Source: Chrysaora quinquecirrha (lineage: Eukaryota; Cnidaria; Scyphozoa; Semaeostomeae; Pelagiidae). Taken from it: a stretch of 64,000 nucleotides of DNA. Of this stretch, positions 61,038 to 64,000 are shown one piece after another (the stretch's first letter is position 1; each line of letters begins with the position of its first letter). The stretch is from contig JACTAT010000060.1 in NCBI GenBank assembly GCA_014526335.1, positions 6,180,898 to 6,244,897 on the forward strand, written 5' to 3'. Both the position numbers and the translations under genes were made by a program. The notes under the pieces are model-generated. The model made no database searches, was not told where the DNA came from, and saw nothing but the letters and a program-made list of their open reading frames with translations.

Positions 61038-61464
61038 AAGGCCCTGGCCAAACGATCAAACATTGTTGGTCCAACATTTTCAATTGGTTTTACAAGAAAT
61101 GTTTGACCGTTTGGCCACGTCCAAAAACATTGCTGTCCAATAACGTGGTTATTGCTAGTGCACAGCACAGCACAAGTACCACAGAAATGTTACTAAGTGG
61201 TAAAATGTTGCAAGTTGTTGCAGTTTGTCAAAACAAAAGAAATGTTTGACAAACAACGTTGAAAAGGTGGCCAAACGATCAAACATTGCTTGAAAAGCAA
61301 AAACATGCAAAATTTGTTGCGTAATGTTTTTGAAAATCTTCAAAAATTTTTGCTTGACGCACGCAAAGAATGTTGGACGAGCAATGCTTTTGGACGAGGC
61401 CAAACGGTCAAATATTTTGCTTGACAGGCAAATTTCAAATGCTGGATCGTTTGCCCAGGGCCTT
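61038..61464. mobile_element. MITE family A, largest copy
   Basis: Starts AAGGCCCTGGCCAAACGATC and ends GATCGTTTGCCCAGGGCCTT. An internal repeat of the terminus (GGCCAAACGATCAAACATTG, near 61268) suggests one copy inserted in another or internal duplication. It follows the ShKT stop codon by about 120 bases. Confidence 0.8.
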
Positions 61465-61844
61465 GACCCGAGCCTCATAAGCATTGCACCCCAAACACAT
61501 CTCTTTGATACTGGTACCGAAGAATGTTTTGATTTTCGAAGATTTTCAAGGCAATGCAATTTTTAGTTGTCGATCATCAGAATTGGAAAAACGTAGAAGT
61601 AATATGTTTCTTGTCTTTTTTCTTGGAATTTGAATATCTTTTGGTACATTTTGGCGCATACGACTCTGAGTAGCCAATCAGACTTCGACAGACCTTGTTA
61701 AGTCGAGAATATGAACAATGAGTTCCATATGCCCTCGAGGATGAGGTTTTGAACTTCTTTGTCTTCTGGCATCCTCTCTAGCATAGCCAATACTATGTGC
61801 GCAAGGTTTTTTCATGGCATTACGTGCACAACGCATGCCAAATG

Positions 61845-61850
61845 AATAAA
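61845..61850 (+). terminator. Possible poly(A) signal for the ShKT gene
   Basis: AATAAA about 930 bases after the stop codon. The 3' untranslated region would contain a family A element, so this assignment is weak. Confidence 0.3.
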
Positions 61851-62544
61851 AAGTTTCTCAAGAGTATCATCATTTTATCTATAAATTAGGTGAACAAATC
61901 TTAGAAAAATTAGTTTATTTTCCCTGTAAAAGAGCCTATCCACAGCGGTGCCTTAACAGCTTGGACTAGACAAATTTGAGGGACATTTCACTCCTCCAAA
62001 AAGCATAGGAGATTCCTATTGGAACAAAATGATTCTCATAAGATTCTTACGAAAACAACATAGATTCCAGCCAAGGGTGTACGAGATTCCAAGAAGTGAA
62101 CTGCCCTTCGGACAAATTCATTGCAACGAACATTATAAAGATTCCAAGTATGTCCCACTTTCTTGTTATTCATATTTTTTTCTCATTTTCCCTTGTAGGA
62201 GAAAACAAACTCGTTAATACAAAGTAAGTGACAAAATAACATCTGCATATTGACTTTATTTCGCCTTATAACTTTATTCAATCATCCATATCTTAGTTTA
62301 GGCCTAAACAGGTTTGGGATGTTTCACAACTTTTATAATATTTCGCTTTTAAATTTCTTGCTGGTAGTTATTCATATATACAAATTGTATATCATTTGAG
62401 TGCTTTAAAATTGTGTGATGACAAATCAAAATGCTCATAACCCTTAGTTTATTCTAATTTGGTTAATAATTTTGTCACAACAAGCAGAAAATCCGTGAAT
62501 GCCGAGCGTGCGAGAAGAAACTTGATAGATATTACGGAACATCT

Positions 62545-62823
62545 TAAGGCCTGGCTAAACTAGGAGACATGTCGCGCGCGACATTGATGTCCCCTCGGTG
62601 TCTCCCAAATAAGTCACCTCGGAAACATCGTAGGGCGCGTCAAATTTGTAGCAAGAGACATGCAAATGTTTCTGGCAGACAACAGAAGCATTTCTTGTCT
62701 CCGCGACATGCAAATGACTCGGGGGACATGTTGCTCGCTTGTCACTCGCATATTTAGCCACCCTGGGAGACACGCCGAAAACAATGTCGCCGCGACAAGT
62801 CTCCTAGTTTAGCTATAGCTTTA
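62545..62823. mobile_element. MITE family C copy
   Basis: Starts TAAGGCCTGGCTAAACTAGG then AGACATGTC; ends AGTCTCCTAGTTTAGCTATA then GCTTTAG. The core repeats GAGACA, ACATGT and TGTCTCC words. It matches 30356-30607. Confidence 0.8.
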
Positions 62824-64000
62824 GATTCCAGCGGGGATCTCGGACAGTTAGCCCCAATTGGGGCAGCTTTTTTCGTGAAATACCCCTGTGCTGTGGCAAA
62901 TTAAAGTCCCATGCGATTTTGAATTTCACGTATTATCGTGACTAGCAAGTTCCTTTCCTTATTTGTATATACAAACGATAGCGTGTTTTGTTTTAATGCA
63001 GAATTCACAACAAGAAAGCAGGTCTGTACATGTCCATGGACCTCATATTCACACGAATTCAGGCATAATTCAGCATATTCACAAAGCTTGCATTGTACTA
63101 CAATGCGCTACTATAATTTGATTAAAAATTTAGCATATTTTGCTTGAACATGCAAGTCTCGCCAATCGCTAACGAATAGCGTATACACAAACATCCCTGC
63201 TGGAATATCGAGGCCTAACAATGTTCAATTAGATGAAAACATAACAACAAATTATTTGAAAGCAAGCAACACACTTCATAGAAGTTCTGAAGCTAAAAAT
63301 TGTACGTTATTTCGGCTGCCTTAACTCTGATTGGACTATAAGTAGATAACAACCAAGAATTACGTAAGCCAACCTAGATAGAGTTCAGCTCTCAAAACAA
63401 GTCGAAATTTTGCATTTGTAAGTTCACCTAAAGATTCAATGTTTGAGCTGGGCAGAACTGGAGCTCTCTAGATTTCAAGTCTCTCATTTCATTTCAACAA
63501 ATATTTGTTGACGTTCTTGTTCTTTATAAGCATATGCTTTAAATGTTCAAGTATTTTTCTTGACTTACTTAACAACCAAAAGTCTTCTGCATTTTGCGAA
63601 CCAGTTAATATCGTTGACTTTAGAGAGTTTTGTGTGACAAGAATTGGCAAACCGTAATTTTCCGTGACTTTCAGCTCCCATCGGTATAGCCCCTGTTGTT
63701 TTTGACCTGTCCTTTTGATCTGCATTGTACAGTATCCCAATATCTGATTGGCTTACTTAAACATGTATATTTTACTGGCTTCTAAAATGCACTTTACAGC
63801 AATATAATTTCATCGTTGATTTTTAAGAGTTTTGTATAACAATCAGTTGACAACCCGTATAGAAACGATTTTTCAGCTCCCAAAAACTGGCACATCTGAA
63901 TAGGCCCTATAGGTTTCTCTCTTTCACTTCTTTCGCGTATTGTATTCTATATTTTCTCACTATCTAATAATGGTTTTACTGAAGCTTATTATCTTTCTCT
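62824..64000. other. Right-edge DNA, no firm gene
   Basis: An acceptor-like TTTTAATGCAG at about 62992-63002 precedes an open frame to 63147 that would continue phase 1, but the ShKT gene already ends upstream. Two diverged copies of a block around 'TTTTCAGCTCCCA' lie near 63610-63690 and 63815-63905. No recognisable domain on either strand. Confidence 0.4.

Noticed and set aside
63489..63740. 83-codon minus-strand frame
   Set aside because: It lies in a diverged local duplication with no domain and no supported splice sites.

Overview
The window is animal nuclear DNA. It is AT-rich and has long introns with GT/AG boundaries, many small non-autonomous transposons, tRNA-like SINE fragments and long microsatellites. 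A secreted protein with five ShKT-like cysteine domains, several of them one per exon, points to Cnidaria, most likely a hexacoral (sea anemone or stony coral). That assignment is inference. No bacterial operon, CRISPR array, rRNA or complete tRNA gene was seen.

I rebuilt five genes by reading splice sites and checking that exon phases close to a whole number of codons. (1) 5656-15805 (+): a 14-exon, 723-residue protein with a disordered basic/acidic N-terminal half, one PLAT domain and a charged tail, faintly like the ciliary protein ERICH3 at its N-terminus. (2) 23255-33551 (+): a 12-exon, 628-residue protein with a bHLH followed by an HMG box, the domain order of vertebrate MEIOSIN. (3) 36756-37376 (-): an uninterrupted RASD/Rhes-like small GTPase without a CAAX box. 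(4) 41945-60919 (+): a nine-exon, 309-residue secreted protein with five ShKT-like domains and one papilin-type CC module. (5) 46036-48510 (-): a three-exon, 268-residue GNAT-fold acyltransferase, antisense inside an intron of gene 4.

The rest is mostly repeats. At least nine small inverted-repeat families occur, several with readable target-site duplications (9 bp at 24110, 8 bp hAT-like at 40139, 7 bp at 31118), and several are nested in one another. In some of these families a short word next to the terminal repeat recurs through the core. The largest mobile unit is a 3.36-kb foldback-like element (52182-55544) in an intron of gene 4: two inverted arms of about six 160-bp units each flank decayed coding sequence, inside a CT-rich minisatellite.

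Layout: 1-5.6 kb repeats and upstream DNA; 5.7-15.8 kb PLAT gene; 16-20.8 kb AT-rich with no gene seen; 20.8-33.7 kb bHLH-HMG gene; 33.7-36.6 kb nothing seen; 36.7-37.4 kb GTPase; 37.8-41.9 kb repeats; 41.9-60.9 kb ShKT gene with the nested acyltransferase and the foldback element; 61-64 kb repeats. The genes show no evident shared pathway.
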